Positions 1 to 10,101 of a stretch of DNA of 64,000 nt are shown one piece after another. Position 1 is the first letter of the stretch. Each line of letters opens with the position of its first letter. Both the position numbers and the translations under genes were made by a program. Under the pieces are notes generated by a model that had not been told where the DNA came from, ran no database searches, and was given only the letters and a program-made list of their open reading frames with translations. Location of the stretch: positions 91,400,411-91,464,410 of the forward strand of contig NC_092793.1 of NCBI RefSeq assembly GCF_918797505.1, in the 5' to 3' direction. This stretch comes from Bemisia tabaci (taxonomy: Eukaryota; Arthropoda; Insecta; Hemiptera; Aleyrodidae).

Positions 1-47
1 TTCGTTCAAAAGTTAGCAGGGGTGGGACGGACTTTTGGTACACCCTG
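1..47. mobile_element. Right end of a CAGGGTG-type TIR element, cut by the window edge
   Basis: The stretch ends in ACTTTTGGTACACCCTG followed by TA at 48-49. Its reverse complement, CAGGGTGTACCAAAAGT, matches the ends of the complete palindromic elements at 10102, 34147 and 36586. Only the terminus is present. Confidence 0.6.
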
Positions 48-662
48 TATGTTCCGGCTTTAATTTTTCGTTAAGTGGACACATACCTTAAATTGATTCC
101 CACTGCATCAACTTTGAGCTCCCATTCTGATAGTCTGGCATCGCCTTGTTACAGACGATGCATAAGCTTCCACCATGTATCTACGAGAAATAAAATAAAA
201 CGGCTTACCCTGGAGCGGAAATTTTTGTCTCCCACCATGAGATTGATGTGGGGATGAAGTCTTTAGTTGGTGAAGGAAAGTAAGTCACATCATTTGCCAT
301 CCACTCGATAGTTGGTACTGAGCCAATAATTTCAAAATCTACCAACCATGTAATGGGTAAGATGTAGAGGGAACCATCATAACCTATGTTAAAAAAAGAG
401 AATAAACTAACAAGCTTGTGGCGATATTGGCAAAGAAACTACTAAAAAAAAAACTAGGAATAAAGAACACTAAGGACTTTCAATCTTTCTCCGACCAAAT
501 TTTTATATTTTCATTGTCTGAATTATTGCTTTTTCACCCTGTACTTTGAACTCTTATTAGGGATTGACCGTAGAGGAGCGTTATCGGGTGAGCCAAAAAA
601 TGAGAATCTTAAACGCGAGAACCAGAACGCGATAGAACAGAAAAATTAAGTATTTTCCTAGT
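48..662. other. No recognisable gene or repeat
   Basis: AT-rich sequence with one 60-codon open frame at 75-257 that shows no known motif. I see nothing else to annotate. Confidence 0.4.
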
Positions 663-892
663 GAGCCTGTTGCAAACTTTTGCTAGAGCAAAAATAAGAG
701 TTGTCGCCTATAGATAATGCCTCAAAAATCACGATGAGCGCATCGGCAAACTCTGAAATGCACTCATGACTTCACAATCTGCCTAAGAAATTTGCGGTTT
801 TTGAGCTTCCCGCTTCAAAAACGATACTACGGCATAGGTGAACCTTTTGTTAGAGGAGTCGTTCCATCGTCGGCAATATTCATCATGGCCGA

Positions 893-1408
893 CGCCAATG
901 GAGATGTTGCATGTGTGAGGGATTTGCGATTTGACTGCTGTTTCATAAGTAAAAGTTCGCAAGAAACACGATGGTGCCACTGGTTTTCTCTGAAATCATC
1001 TCCCAAGCTCAAAAAAAGCTCTCAAAGTGAGGCCAAAATGGAGGGGATATCCCGCCCTACCCTGAGAGTCCACATCTATATCAAAACAAACTCTCCATGC
1101 AAAGATAGGGAGCAAATACATTAGCAGGGTTGCCATGTTTTCAGTTTTGAGGTCCCCAAATAGTGTGGCAGCCCTGTCAAGGTATTTGCTCCCTATCTTT
1201 GCATGGAGAGTTTGTTTTGATGTAGGGTGGACTCTCAGGGTAGGGCAGGATATCCCCTCCATTTTGGCCTCACTTTGAGAGCTTTTTTTGAGCTTGGGAG
1301 ACGATTTCAGAGAAAACCAGTGGCACCATCGTGTTTCTCGCAAACTTTTATGTAAGAATCAATGGTCAAATCGCAAATTCCTCACACATGCAACATCTCC
1401 ATTCGCCA
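893..1408. mobile_element. Foldback (palindromic) MITE, family F1
   Basis: Two near-identical arms of about 240 bp face each other across a centre near 1150. Both arms carry the landmarks CAACATCTCCATT (or its complement), GGGATATCC and CTCCATGCAAAGATAGGGAG. A one-arm relative is at 8224-8537. The arms give mirror-image open frames on opposite strands, a by-product of the palindrome and not genes. Confidence 0.8.
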
Positions 1409-1474
1409 AAACACGTGTGATGGGACGAGATAACACCTGAACAGGATTAGACTGGATAACAATCGGCGTGTTTA

Positions 1475-2486
1475 GGCCTTGTCTCGACGGCGCAACTGTT
1501 GAGGGAATTAGGTGCAACTGCAGCGAGTTTGTTGCACCAACCGAAATTCCCTGTCTCGACGCGCACGCATGTGTTCCTGGAACTTTTAGGCGGGAATATT
1601 CAACGAACTACACCTCTAGAATGGCTGACCAGTGTTAGAGACCCGGAACGTTTTGAAGTTGATATAGGTTAGGTTTACTTGGGCTCACACAGCAGGCTGC
1701 CATCTAAACCCATGTCAGACGCTGCCCACATTTTGCCGAATATTGTTGAATAAAGTGATAGCAATGAAAAGATTGCTGAACAATCGCACCTCAAAAGGTT
1801 TTCTTTACTCAAAAAATAGGAACTCTGAAAGAAAACCTCAAAAAAATGAAAGTTTACGAAGTTTGAAATTTTCACATGTAATCCTTATGGGCAAGACGCA
1901 GCAGAAATGGAGATTGAGGTTAGCTATACTTGGGCTCCCACCCCCCTCCTGCCTTCAAAAACCGGCCCATGCGCGTTACGCAGGTTTGCTATCTCGCGGC
2001 CATTCTAGAGGTGTAGTTCGTTGGGAATATTTGAACAATATTAATTTTTCTAGGTTAAACGATGTCAATTGAGATAACTGAACTGACAATTATGAACGGG
2101 AAGTGAATATTTTGCGTTATGTCGACCAGGTATAAAACAAAAAACAATAACATAACTCAGATATGAATAAAAAGAAAATATATTCGATAAAATTTTATTT
2201 TCCTGCTGTAGTGATATGCTACAAACGAAAATATAAAATTGAAACTGAAATGTGTACAAATATTTCTAAATAATAATCGTTCCGAATGAAATAAAACGCC
2301 CATAATAAACTCCCGCTTCACGTGCAACCAGCGTTTATCAATTCAAAACACGAAGGTAAACAACTGTTGAGGTTCCAGGTTTCTGACCTTGAAAGTTTCA
2401 CTTATAAGTGAAACATTTTTGAGACACTTCCTTCCTTCAACAGTTGCGCCAATTTCCCTCAACAGTTGCGCCGTCGAAACAAGGCC
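1475..2486. mobile_element. GGCCTTGTCTC-family TIR element, subfamily 1
   Basis: The left end GGCCTTGTCTCGACGGCG is matched by the complementary right end CGCCGTCGAAACAAGGCC. The motif GCGCAACTGTTGAGGGAA just inside the left end recurs inverted, twice, near the right end. The element is flanked by TA on both sides. Shorter members with the same outer 11 bases sit at 5130 and 43741. It was later hit by the hAT MITE at 1601-2023. Confidence 0.75.
1601..2023. mobile_element. hAT-type MITE with 8-bp TSD GGAATATT
   Basis: The 423-bp element starts CAACGAACTACACCTCTAGA and ends with the exact complement. The host sequence GGAATATT is repeated directly at 1593-1600 and 2024-2031. An 8-bp TSD with CA...TG ends fits the hAT superfamily. 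There is no coding capacity. Confidence 0.88.
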
Positions 2487-2792
2487 TAACGTTCATATTT
2501 TCCTCGCCCGCCTTGATTGACCTTGAACTCTCCTTGAATTACGCGCGGAACTACGGAAGCGTCGGCCATGATGAATATTGCCGACGATGGAACGACTCCA
2601 CTGACAAAATATTTACCTGTGCCGTAGTATCGTTTTTGAAGCGGGAAGCTCAAAAAACCGCAAATTTCTTACGCAGATTGTGAAGTTATGAGTGCATTTT
2701 AGACTTTGTCGATGCGCTCATTGTGATTTTTGAGGCATTATCTATAAGAAACAACTCTTAGTTTTGCTCTAGCAAAAGTTTGCAACAGGCCC

Positions 2793-3045
2793 ATTTTGAA
2801 GCCGACCAAAGGATTTTTAATTTATTTCCTTATTTTTTTTTATAAATGATTATAGGTTACGCCCTCCGGTTTCGTGATAATAAGTACTTGAGTATTTAAA
2901 TCATAGGTTTTTTTCCAAATCCATTGTACTAATTGAGAACAACAGAAATCGACCAGAGACCTAATTTTTTGCGCTATAATTCACATTATATACTACTTTA
3001 AGGTATGATAATTAGTTCCCCATGCCCCTAGATGTGCTGAAACCG
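2793..3045. other. No recognisable feature
   Basis: AT-rich spacer between two transposons. I see no gene or repeat in it. Confidence 0.4.
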
Positions 3046-3053
3046 CAATTGGA

Positions 3054-3377
3054 TAGGGCTGTTCTATCGGTTGTCGGTAAGCTACCGAAACAGTTCCGTT
3101 AAGAAAAAGTTACGATAAGAGCGCTCATGCCGATAGCGATCAGAGTTTTCGGAGCTGACGAAAATGAGCTGTTGCCATTTGTACATCTATTTTACGCGCC
3201 GCCGCGCCAGGCAATCTGATAAACCGACACACGGGGCAACAATGCATTGAATGCGAGCTCTCAAAAATCCGATAAGGCCGGCTGTTGTCGATATCATCGC
3301 CACTGTCGGTACTGCGCCAGTTTCAATAAGAGACGATATCGAAAGTGTTCCGGCAAGAATTCGTTTGAACACACCTA
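3054..3377. mobile_element. hAT MITE family H1, copy 1, TSD CAATTGGA
   Basis: 324 bp with ends TAGGGCTGTTC and its near-complement GAACACACCTA. The 8-bp duplication CAATTGGA is perfect (3046-3053 and 3378-3385). The sequence is close to the 325-bp copy at 8912-9236 in the same orientation. Short open frames inside are non-coding. Confidence 0.93.
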
Positions 3378-3559
3378 CAATTGGACGTATTTCTACCTAA
3401 CGGGACCAGAGACAGGTGGAAAAAAAGAGGTGTGCTTCTTAGTCGAGGGCCGTGCGAGTGAGTGGGAATTATAAAGCGCCAGTGACGTCAGCAGCGACGA
3501 AGCCGCCGCTCTAGTTGTCCTTGGGCGTCTTCAACTGCTTTCTCAGAGCTGTGTAGAAC

Positions 3560-3858
3560 GGTATTTTTTTTAGCGGTGGATAACTCCATTAGGAAGGGTT
3601 TTACGAAAAAAAGAAAGAACCGTCTTTTAAAGACTTGACGAGTACTTTACGAAACCGCAATTGTTTTTGGGTTCGGACAAGTAGGATAGCCACTGTGGCG
3701 ACATAACAGAACTTGTGCGGTATTTTTTTTTTTTCAAAAATTGAGCTCCCTGTGAGTAACTCGAGAACCACGCATCTTAGAGGATATTGGAAAGGACTTT
3801 TCTGTTTGTTTTAAGAACAACCCCTTAAAGTTTGTCGCCACTTAGTTGATACACCCTG
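3560..3858. mobile_element. Possible right part of a CAGGGTG-ended element
   Basis: The stretch ends at 3852-3858 with CACCCTG followed by TA, the terminal signature of the palindromic family elsewhere in the window. The internal sequence differs from the other copies and no left end is found, so the left limit is arbitrary. Confidence 0.35.
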
Positions 3859-4260
3859 TACAGTCAAGCTGAAAGTCATCATGTAGACAACTCAAAGTAT
3901 TTAAGTTTTTTTAAAGAATAATGTACATTTCTGTAAAAAGAACACATAATTTCACAAAATCAGTCAGGAGTGTTATTCAACGCAATTTACTTTTTTCGTC
4001 ATTTACATTTAATTCATTTCTAATTTATTAACTGCTCATATTGTGCTGTAGTCTTGTATTCATCTTTTACAAGTAGTTTTATTTGAATTATAAACCAGCA
4101 GTCTAGCCTGTGCGCGGACAGTGTCATCTACATCTTCTCTAAGTGTTTATCTAATAAAATTTCTACACTCACTTAGAAATATTCAGTGAAGAAATTTTTC
4201 AGGGCCATAGATATATTATGAGGATCCAATTCAAAATAAATCAATGAAGGAAAAAAAAAA
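3859..4260. other. No recognisable feature
   Basis: AT-rich sequence. No gene or repeat could be supported. Confidence 0.35.
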
Positions 4261-4266
4261 TTAATT

Positions 4267-4585
4267 ATGATAACAATAATTCATAAAGAACAGTCCTGGA
4301 TGGAACAGTCCATCATCGATATTAGCATCCCTAATGATCATAACTTGGGGCTGAAGTATCAAGAAAAGATGGCAAAGTATCTGCCCTTAGCTACGGAAAT
4401 GAAGCGATTATGGAACTTGAACATTTTTCGCATCAAGCCCCATGTCAGTAACGGGGATAGTTCCAAGAAGTTTAGTTAAGCATCTTCAAAACCTTGGAAT
4501 AGAAAGTTACCTGCTTCATTCAATGCAGAAGTCCGTTGTCATAAGCACGTCAAGTATTGTCAGGTCGTTTCTTAATATCGATAAT
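4267..4585 (+). pseudogene. Non-LTR retrotransposon ORF, C-terminal endonuclease-like segment (broken)
   Basis: The first frame reads IDISIPNDHNL followed by EKMAKYLPLATEMKRLWNL, the pattern seen at the C-terminus of many LINE polyproteins and related to the restriction-like endonuclease tail of the Dong-like element at 28.4 kb (LIDVSIPADRN, KYKDLEIEINRMW). The reading then shifts at about 4440 into a second frame giving VTGIVPRSLVKHLQNLG and MQKSVVISTSSIVRSFL, the expected continuation. One frameshift and the missing upstream part make it a fragment. The 3' UTR hairpin follows at about 4655. Confidence 0.75.
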
Positions 4586-4654
4586 TTTGTTGATTTTTCT
4601 TTTAGTTTTTCTTTTTTAATTTTTCTTTTTCTTATTCAAGCAAATTAGTGCATA

Positions 4655-4730
4655 TTACTGACTTTGGCCTGCGGCCTGTCAGTAATACTTATACCGAAAG
4701 TGTTCTTTCTTCCGAGGGGGGGGGGGGGGG
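4655..4730 (+). repeat. LINE 3' UTR hairpin followed by a G-run
   Basis: TTACTGAC and GTCAGTAA form a stem around a GC-rich loop. The same hairpin and the bases after it (AAGTGTTC then CTTC) occur on the minus strand at about 27.82-27.88 kb, so this is a shared 3' tail of one LINE family. A run of about 15 G residues follows at 4716-4730. Confidence 0.65.
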
Positions 4731-5129
4731 ACCCACAATAATTTTTCTAAATTTTATTTTTGATATTGCAGAATATTACATAACAAAGTAGATAGGTAAT
4801 AAATATGCAAAATTTGCAAAATCATGTAACTAATTCTATTTATTACTGTATACACCTAAGTTGAAAAATTTACTGAGAGAAGCCTCCCATCTTTGCTCAA
4901 TTGCCAAAAAGCATTCGAAACACTCATACATGATTAAAACTCGACCGATGTTGGGTAGAATTCATTTTCAACTTACGTTATTTTTAGGCAAGGCAGCCGA
5001 AAGTGCTGTCTTCTGCATGCTTTCGTGGTTGAGTTTTCGACTCTCAACAAACATATTTTCAGGTTAAAAATCGGCAGAAGAGGGCCGCATTTCACATGAA
5101 AGCACTGTTTTTATTGGCTCTATTTAGGG

Positions 5130-5549
5130 CCTTGTCTCCACGGGACGTTTTCATGGGATTTGTCCCAAGTTCGAATCGCAGGAATGAAACTCCTGGGATT
5201 TTACCGGGTTATCGTCTCCATGGGACGGGGCTCATACAGTCCTGCAACTAGTTTGCACGGGAAGATAAATTAGTTAAAGTCGAGTATCTAACTGGGATTA
5301 AAATAATAATTCCACTCAATTGACAATTAGACACATTATTTTAATTAAACAAACATGAACGATGGAGTAATCAACAAAATATCGCACAATTCGTTTACAC
5401 TTCTTCTTCCTCTCTCAGTGGGTCCTTGGGGTAAAAGGACCATACTTGGTACTAGGAAAAATATTGATTAACTCAAAATTTTTCCCAACTTCGTAAGTGG
5501 GATTTTTCCCTGGGACAAATCTCGTGAAACGGCCCGTGGAGACAAGGCC
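5130..5549. mobile_element. GGCCTTGTCTCCACG MITE, copy 1
   Basis: 420 bp with ends GGCCTTGTCTCCACGGG and the complement CCCGTGGAGACAAGGCC. It contains two further inverted phrases, ATGGGATTTGTCCC and GGGACAAATCTCGTG. It is nearly the same as the copy at 43741-44174, which lies in the opposite orientation. It abuts the LINE frame that starts at 5558. No TSD is clear here. Confidence 0.85.
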
Positions 5550-5557
5550 TCAGAATA

Positions 5558-7016
5558 ATGTCATTTATTGCAGTTTTGAAGGCGCTAAAGGAGAAACAGT
5601 TTAGTAATGTAGTTTTCTTGGATGTCGCCCAGGCATTTGACAAAGTCTGGCATTCTAAAGTGGCTTTTACACTTTCAAAAACCTTGCCTGGGAACCACGT
5701 GCAATTAATAATGTCTCATTTAGCAGATAGATCTTTTAGGGTTCGATTTAAAGACTCTTACTCTGAATTTAGGAAAATAAGAGCAGGGGTACCTCAAGGT
5801 TCGGTACTCTCCCCCCTAATCTTTAGTCTCTTTACCGCTGACGTACCTAAACCTAAAAAAGGAAAAATCGGGATCATTGCTGACGACACGGCCGTTGCGT
5901 CCTCTGCGCCCACCGTTGCCTGGACGACCGTTAACCTGACCTGGAGAGGCCGTAACTACGATTCTGTGACGTCACACTAGTAGATGAAACTCGGCCGCGG
6001 TTTAACACGCGTTCTTATGGGAGAACGCTTGCCGCGCGATGATTTCTCGCCGATATCTCTTTCAGGGTTGATCTGACGCAAAATTTCATAGGAACCGTTT
6101 AGAAAGAGGATGAAATTTCACTTTAGAAAACTAACTAGTTCATTTGTGACATTGTCTAAATATCGAGGAAATGAATGCGTAATACCGAAAATCGTTACTC
6201 CACTCAGATTCAAACGGGCCACTCGCGCAACTTCGGCCGATCGAGAGCCACTCTGATTGGTCCACGCAGCGACTGCCTCACTCATCGATGCACTGATGAC
6301 CCGGAGATGCTTGTTGTTTTCGGTAAATATCTACTAGCTTGACGTCACAGAACTGACTAGTTACGGCCTCTCCATTCTCGTAGGCCTGGACGACATCCAG
6401 GATTGGACTGAGCGCGATCGCACGGCGCTTAACGCCACCAAATCAGTTGACGTGGTCTTTACCTTAAGACCATATGTTTATGTCCCTGTGATCCTAAATA
6501 AAATTGCTATTCCCCATGCACAAAAGGCTCCTTACCTCGGCCTTACTATGAACTGTAAGTTAAAATGGAAGGAGCATATTCTAAATAAGAAAAAGCAAAT
6601 TGACTTAAAGCACAGACAGATGCTATGGCTTCTATGGGAAGCGATCTAAATTAAAGCTAAAAAATAAAGTTTTACTTTATAAATCAATGTTAAGGCCAAT
6701 CTGGGTATACGGCTGCCAGATTTGGGCAAGTGCCGCCAGTTCTAATCTCAAAATGATTGAGACAATTCAAAATAAAATACTCAGACAAATGGCAGGGGCC
6801 AGGTGGTACGAGCGTAACATCGATATTAGAGATGAGCTCGGGATCGAAGAAATGGACATGTACATCTCACATATGTACAATAGCTATGAAGAGAGACTGG
6901 GCGGTCACCCCAATCCCGAAGCAATAGCGCTTTTGGATTGGGGCTCCGAGACCCGGAGGTTAAAAAGACGCAAACCACATGAGTTGAGCACGGCTCATTT
7001 CCGTCGGTGTTAGGCT
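5558..7016 (+). pseudogene. Jockey-like LINE reverse transcriptase, interrupted
   Basis: The first open part shows RT motif A (FLDVAQAFDKVWH), motif B (AGVPQGSVLSPLIF) and motif C (IADDTAV), the order of jockey-clade elements. A TIR element at 5943-6373 then breaks the frame. After it the same protein resumes with GLDDIQDWTER, APYLGLTM and, in another frame from 6687, MLRPIWVYGCQIWASA, the thumb and connection part of jockey RTs. The upstream half is missing, with a MITE directly before it. The C-terminal tail is cut by the foldback at 7043, beyond which short LINE remnants may continue to about 8150. Confidence 0.88.
5943..6373. mobile_element. 431-bp TIR element inside the jockey RT frame
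   Basis: It starts GGAGAGGCCGTAACTA and ends TAGTTACGGCCTCTCC. The next inverted phrase, TGTGACGTCA, appears at both ends. It lies between RT motif C and the downstream RT segment, so it inserted into the LINE. No matching TSD could be seen. Confidence 0.75.
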
Positions 7017-7263
7017 CGTGCCTCTGGCCCCTACCAGTCTTACAAGGGGAGGCTACCGATTGTACACCTCAGATCGGGTTCAAATTTGGCAGAGAGGTAG
7101 AATAGGTTAATATAAGAAACCGTATTTTTTTTTAGGTGCCAATGCCCAGCCGTTTTTGAGTTATGAATTTTTGAAGTTGCCGTTTTTTCGTGTCAGGGAC
7201 GCGCTCAAGTTGAGCCTACTGTGCGCGCATCTTTTAATGCGATCCGAGTGTCCCGACGTTCAA

Positions 7264-7335
7264 GTGAGACAGTTGCCCAAGCGGTAGCGCGCTCGCCTAC
7301 GGTGCTGCAGGTTCAGGGTTCGATACTACTTCCGT
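7264..7335 (+). other. tRNA-derived SINE-like head (pol III A and B boxes), plus-strand arm
   Basis: TTGCCCAAGCGGTAGCGC (7273-7290) aligns with a tRNA D-arm/A-box, followed by CTCGCCTACGGTG in the anticodon-arm position. GGTTCGATACT (7317-7327) matches the B-box core GGTTCGA. The spacing of about 43 bases is right for a tRNA. The acceptor stem does not pair well, so it is a tRNA-derived promoter and not a functional tRNA. Confidence 0.6.
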
Positions 7336-7574
7336 GAATTACACTTTTGCAATTGATTATTTTGTTTTTTAATCGCTTCATCACAACAAATTGTAAGTCA
7401 CCTTGTAGAAGTTGTGGTGCTGATTATATTTTTTTCCTTTTTTGTTACACACTCATTAAAAAAATAAAAAATACATAAAATTTAATTAGAATCATAACGT
7501 CAACAAGGTGACTTACAATTCGTTGTGATGAAGCGATTAAAAAACAAAATAATCAATTGCAAAAATGTAATTCA

Positions 7575-7645
7575 CGGAAGTAGTATCGAACCCTGAACCT
7601 GCAGCACCGTAGGCGAGCGCGCTACCGCTTGGGCAACTGTCTCAA
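7575..7645 (-). other. tRNA-derived SINE-like head, minus-strand arm
   Basis: Inverted counterpart of the 7264-7335 segment with the same A-box (7619-7636) and B-box (7582-7592) read on the minus strand. The two promoters point at each other across the palindrome centre. Confidence 0.6.
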
Positions 7646-8223
7646 TTGAACGTCGGGACACTCGGATCGCATTAAAAGATGCGCGCACAGTAGGCTCAAC
7701 TTGAGCGCGTCGCTGACACGAAAAAACGGCAACTTCAAAAATTCATAACTCAAAAACGGCTGGGCATTGGCACCTAAAAAAAATACGGTTTCTTATATTA
7801 ACCTATTCTACCTCTCTGCCAAATTTGAACCCGATCTGAGGTGGACAATCGGTAGCCTCCCCTTGTTAGTCGACTGACAGGGCGAAAGCATAGTTAGTAG
7901 GAAAATTCTCTAGAATCTAGTTCTAGGAATAATTATAGTTAATATTAGTTAGTTTTTCTCCCGCTTTTTACAGGATTTTACTTCTATCTCATTTGTTCAT
8001 CCTTCATTATCATTCTCGTTAATTTAATCCATAAAGCGGTGTTTATTTCTATTTTATTATATTAGGCTTAAAAGAAAATTTGTAAAGACTCGTAAGGTCT
8101 AGTAATATAAGTTGTAATTCAATATGTGTAATTACAAAAATAATTAAATAAAAAAAATTTATTGCAGTTTTGCCTGAAATTACTTCTTCTTTTTCTTGCG
8201 CTTTTGTCTTTCTCATTAGTCTC

Positions 8224-8537
8224 AAAGATGGGGAGCAAATACATTGACAAGGCTGCCACTTTAACCAGGGACTCCAAAACTGTAAACATGGCAACTCTGC
8301 TAATGTATTTGCTCCCTATCTTTGCATGGAGAGTTTGCCTTGATGTAGACGTGGACTCTCAGGAATCAGGATAGCGTGGGATATCCCCTTCATTTTGGCC
8401 TCAACTTGAGAGCTTCTTTTGAGCTTGGGAGTTGATTTCAGAGAAAACCAGTAGTACCATTGTGTTTTTCGCGAACTTTTACAAAAGAATCAATGGTCAA
8501 ATCGCAAATTCCTCACACATGCAACATCTCCATTTAG
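8224..8537. mobile_element. Single-arm copy of foldback family F1
   Basis: It contains GGGAGCAAATACATT, ATGCAAAGA near the centre and CAACATCTCCATT at the right, in the order seen at 1090-1408. Only the centre and one arm remain. Confidence 0.75.
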
Positions 8538-8602
8538 ATTTATTCATCTTCGAGGTGCATCTACTGCAGTTCCTTATACCCCTAAAACAAGTTACTCTGA
8601 AA

Positions 8603-8815
8603 CTATCTCATAAGTTGTGCGTAGAATTCAGGTGAGAGGAGGGAATAACGTAGTATACAACGATGTCTATACTGTAGCCTGCTGGCTTCATCTATTGCAC
8701 GCAGGCTGTCACTCAACGCTGACATTAGATTACATAAGAACTTGAGGGCATGACCACCATACTCGATGATGTTTGTTGATGATATATTCCAGAAAATCTC
8801 AGTAAATAGTAACAA
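8603..8815 (-). pseudogene. Possible LINE reverse-transcriptase remnant
   Basis: The minus-strand frame reads IIEYGGHALKFLCNLMSAL, resembling the conserved MLKYGG...L..L.N.. block upstream of RT motif A in LINE polyproteins. It is short, no catalytic motif is present, and the call rests on this one block. Confidence 0.3.
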
Positions 8816-8911
8816 TCAGATCATCAATGACAGTACTTATATACGTATCAATCCAGTAAAGTGCATTAACTTCAGGATGAGTGAAAGCCTGGTTTCCGAT
8901 GAACGCGAAGG

Positions 8912-9236
8912 TAGGGCTGTTCAATCGGTTGTCGGTAAGCCACCGAAACAGTTCCGTTAAGAAAAAGTTACGATAAGAGCGCTCTTACCGATAGCGATCA
9001 GAGTTTTCGGAGCTGGCGAAAATAAGCTGTTGCCAATTGTACATCTATTTTACGCGCCGCCGCGCCAGGCAATCTGATAAACCGACACACGGGGCGACAA
9101 TGTATTGAGTGCGAGCTCTCAAAACTCCGATAAGGCCGGCTGTTGTCGTAATCATGGCCACTGTCGGTACTGCCGCCAGTTTCAATAAGAGACGATGTCG
9201 ATAGTGTTCCGGCAAGAATTCGTTTGAACACCCCTA
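8912..9236. mobile_element. hAT MITE family H1, copy 2, TSD CGCGAAGG
   Basis: 325 bp, ends TAGGGCTGTTCAATCG and CGTTTGAACACCCCTA. The perfect 8-bp duplication CGCGAAGG is at 8904-8911 and 9237-9244. Compared with the copy at 3054 it differs by scattered substitutions and a few single-base indels. Confidence 0.94.
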
Positions 9237-9463
9237 CGCGAAGGCTCGCGTCAGCTGCAACGCAGAGTCCTGCGTCAAGCTGCCGCATGCCGCGTCGAGC
9301 ATTTCGACCCGCAACGCGTTGCTCCGTCCGCCGTTCCCAGTGACCGCGGCGAACGCAAAGCTCGACCAATCAGCGTTCAGTATCATTCCAAGATGGCAGT
9401 TTCAACATAACCTAAAAATCTGTGTGCCACGCGATAACCTCCAGCTCCGCATCGTGGCTCCCA

Positions 9464-10066
9464 CCCAAAGACATAAAGACGGAGCGCTCGTATCTAAAAG
9501 CACGGGGAAAAAGTGAAGCTAGGTTCGGCGCTGCGCGCTTGTGTGAGTGTGTAGATGAGCGCGGGAATCCATGGCGGCAAACGGAAATTTGATTTGAACT
9601 TGTCCTCTTGATTTTTGCACATTTCTTCTTTGAAACGTATTTTAAATTCCTAAAACGAATTTACTAAGAAAGTTCGGTCTGCGTCCTAATATAATACACC
9701 TACTTTTGCTCGGTAACAGGCAATAATCTCACATAAAGTTAGTTTTTCTTCTGCTCATGGTGGTTCTGCAGGTTCAAACAGGCCGTTACAGTTCTAGATC
9801 AACGTTACTCCCAAATGAAATTAATCGGTCGACGACGGACTGAAACTAACCTAAAGTTAAAAAAATATGAGTGTGTACCTGAATTTGGGCAAAAATCAAC
9901 CTAAAATACTTTGTTTCCGCAATTTTATTTATTAGTTCCCGCCCTACATTTGAATTCAAACTTGTCCCGATTTCGCCGCCAATCCTCTAGCCAATAGTAG
10001 AGGTGATTGAAAAGAAGCTCTAGAAGCTTCATTTTTTGCTTTTAGTGCTCCGTCTTCATGTCTTTG
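9464..10066. mobile_element. hAT element family H2, copy 1, TSD CTCCCACC
   Basis: 603 bp with ends CAAAGACATAAAGACGGAGC and its complement. CTCCCACC is duplicated exactly at 9456-9463 and 10067-10074. It has no long frame and is non-autonomous. It is the empty-site reference for the copy at 19714-21762, which carries two later insertions. Confidence 0.94.
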
Positions 10067-10101
10067 CTCCCACCGGAGCTCGTTGCCCGTGAATCCTAAT
10101 A

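Larger units (their letters stand above)
663..2792. mobile_element. TIR DNA transposon, outer shell of a three-level nest
   Basis: The ends are inverted copies: GAGCCTGTTGCAAACTTTTG at 663 and its complement ending at 2792. The inverted match continues for about 230 bp on each side (to about 892 and from about 2563). The interior is filled by a foldback element (893-1408) and a GGCCTTGTCTC element (1475-2486) that itself holds a hAT MITE. I found no clear TSD, so the superfamily is not assigned. No transposase frame is visible. Confidence 0.75.
7043..7865. mobile_element. Foldback element with TTA TSD and tRNA-like arms (PIF/Harbinger-like)
   Basis: The two arms, about 370 bp each, are near-perfect inverted copies starting CAAGGGGAGGCTACCGAT. 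TTA flanks both ends (7040-7042, 7866-7868), which fits PIF/Harbinger, although the superfamily is an inference from the TSD alone. Each arm contains a tRNA-like segment with A and B boxes. The spacer at 7400-7510 is AT-rich. The element interrupts the tail of the jockey-like LINE. Confidence 0.82.

Noticed and set aside
996..1343. 115-codon minus-strand frame and its mirror at 792-1124
   Set aside because: Both frames lie in the two arms of a palindrome and encode mirror copies of each other; no protein motif.
7264..7335. Functional tRNA gene
   Set aside because: A and B boxes are present, but the acceptor stem does not pair and the sequence is duplicated in a transposon palindrome.
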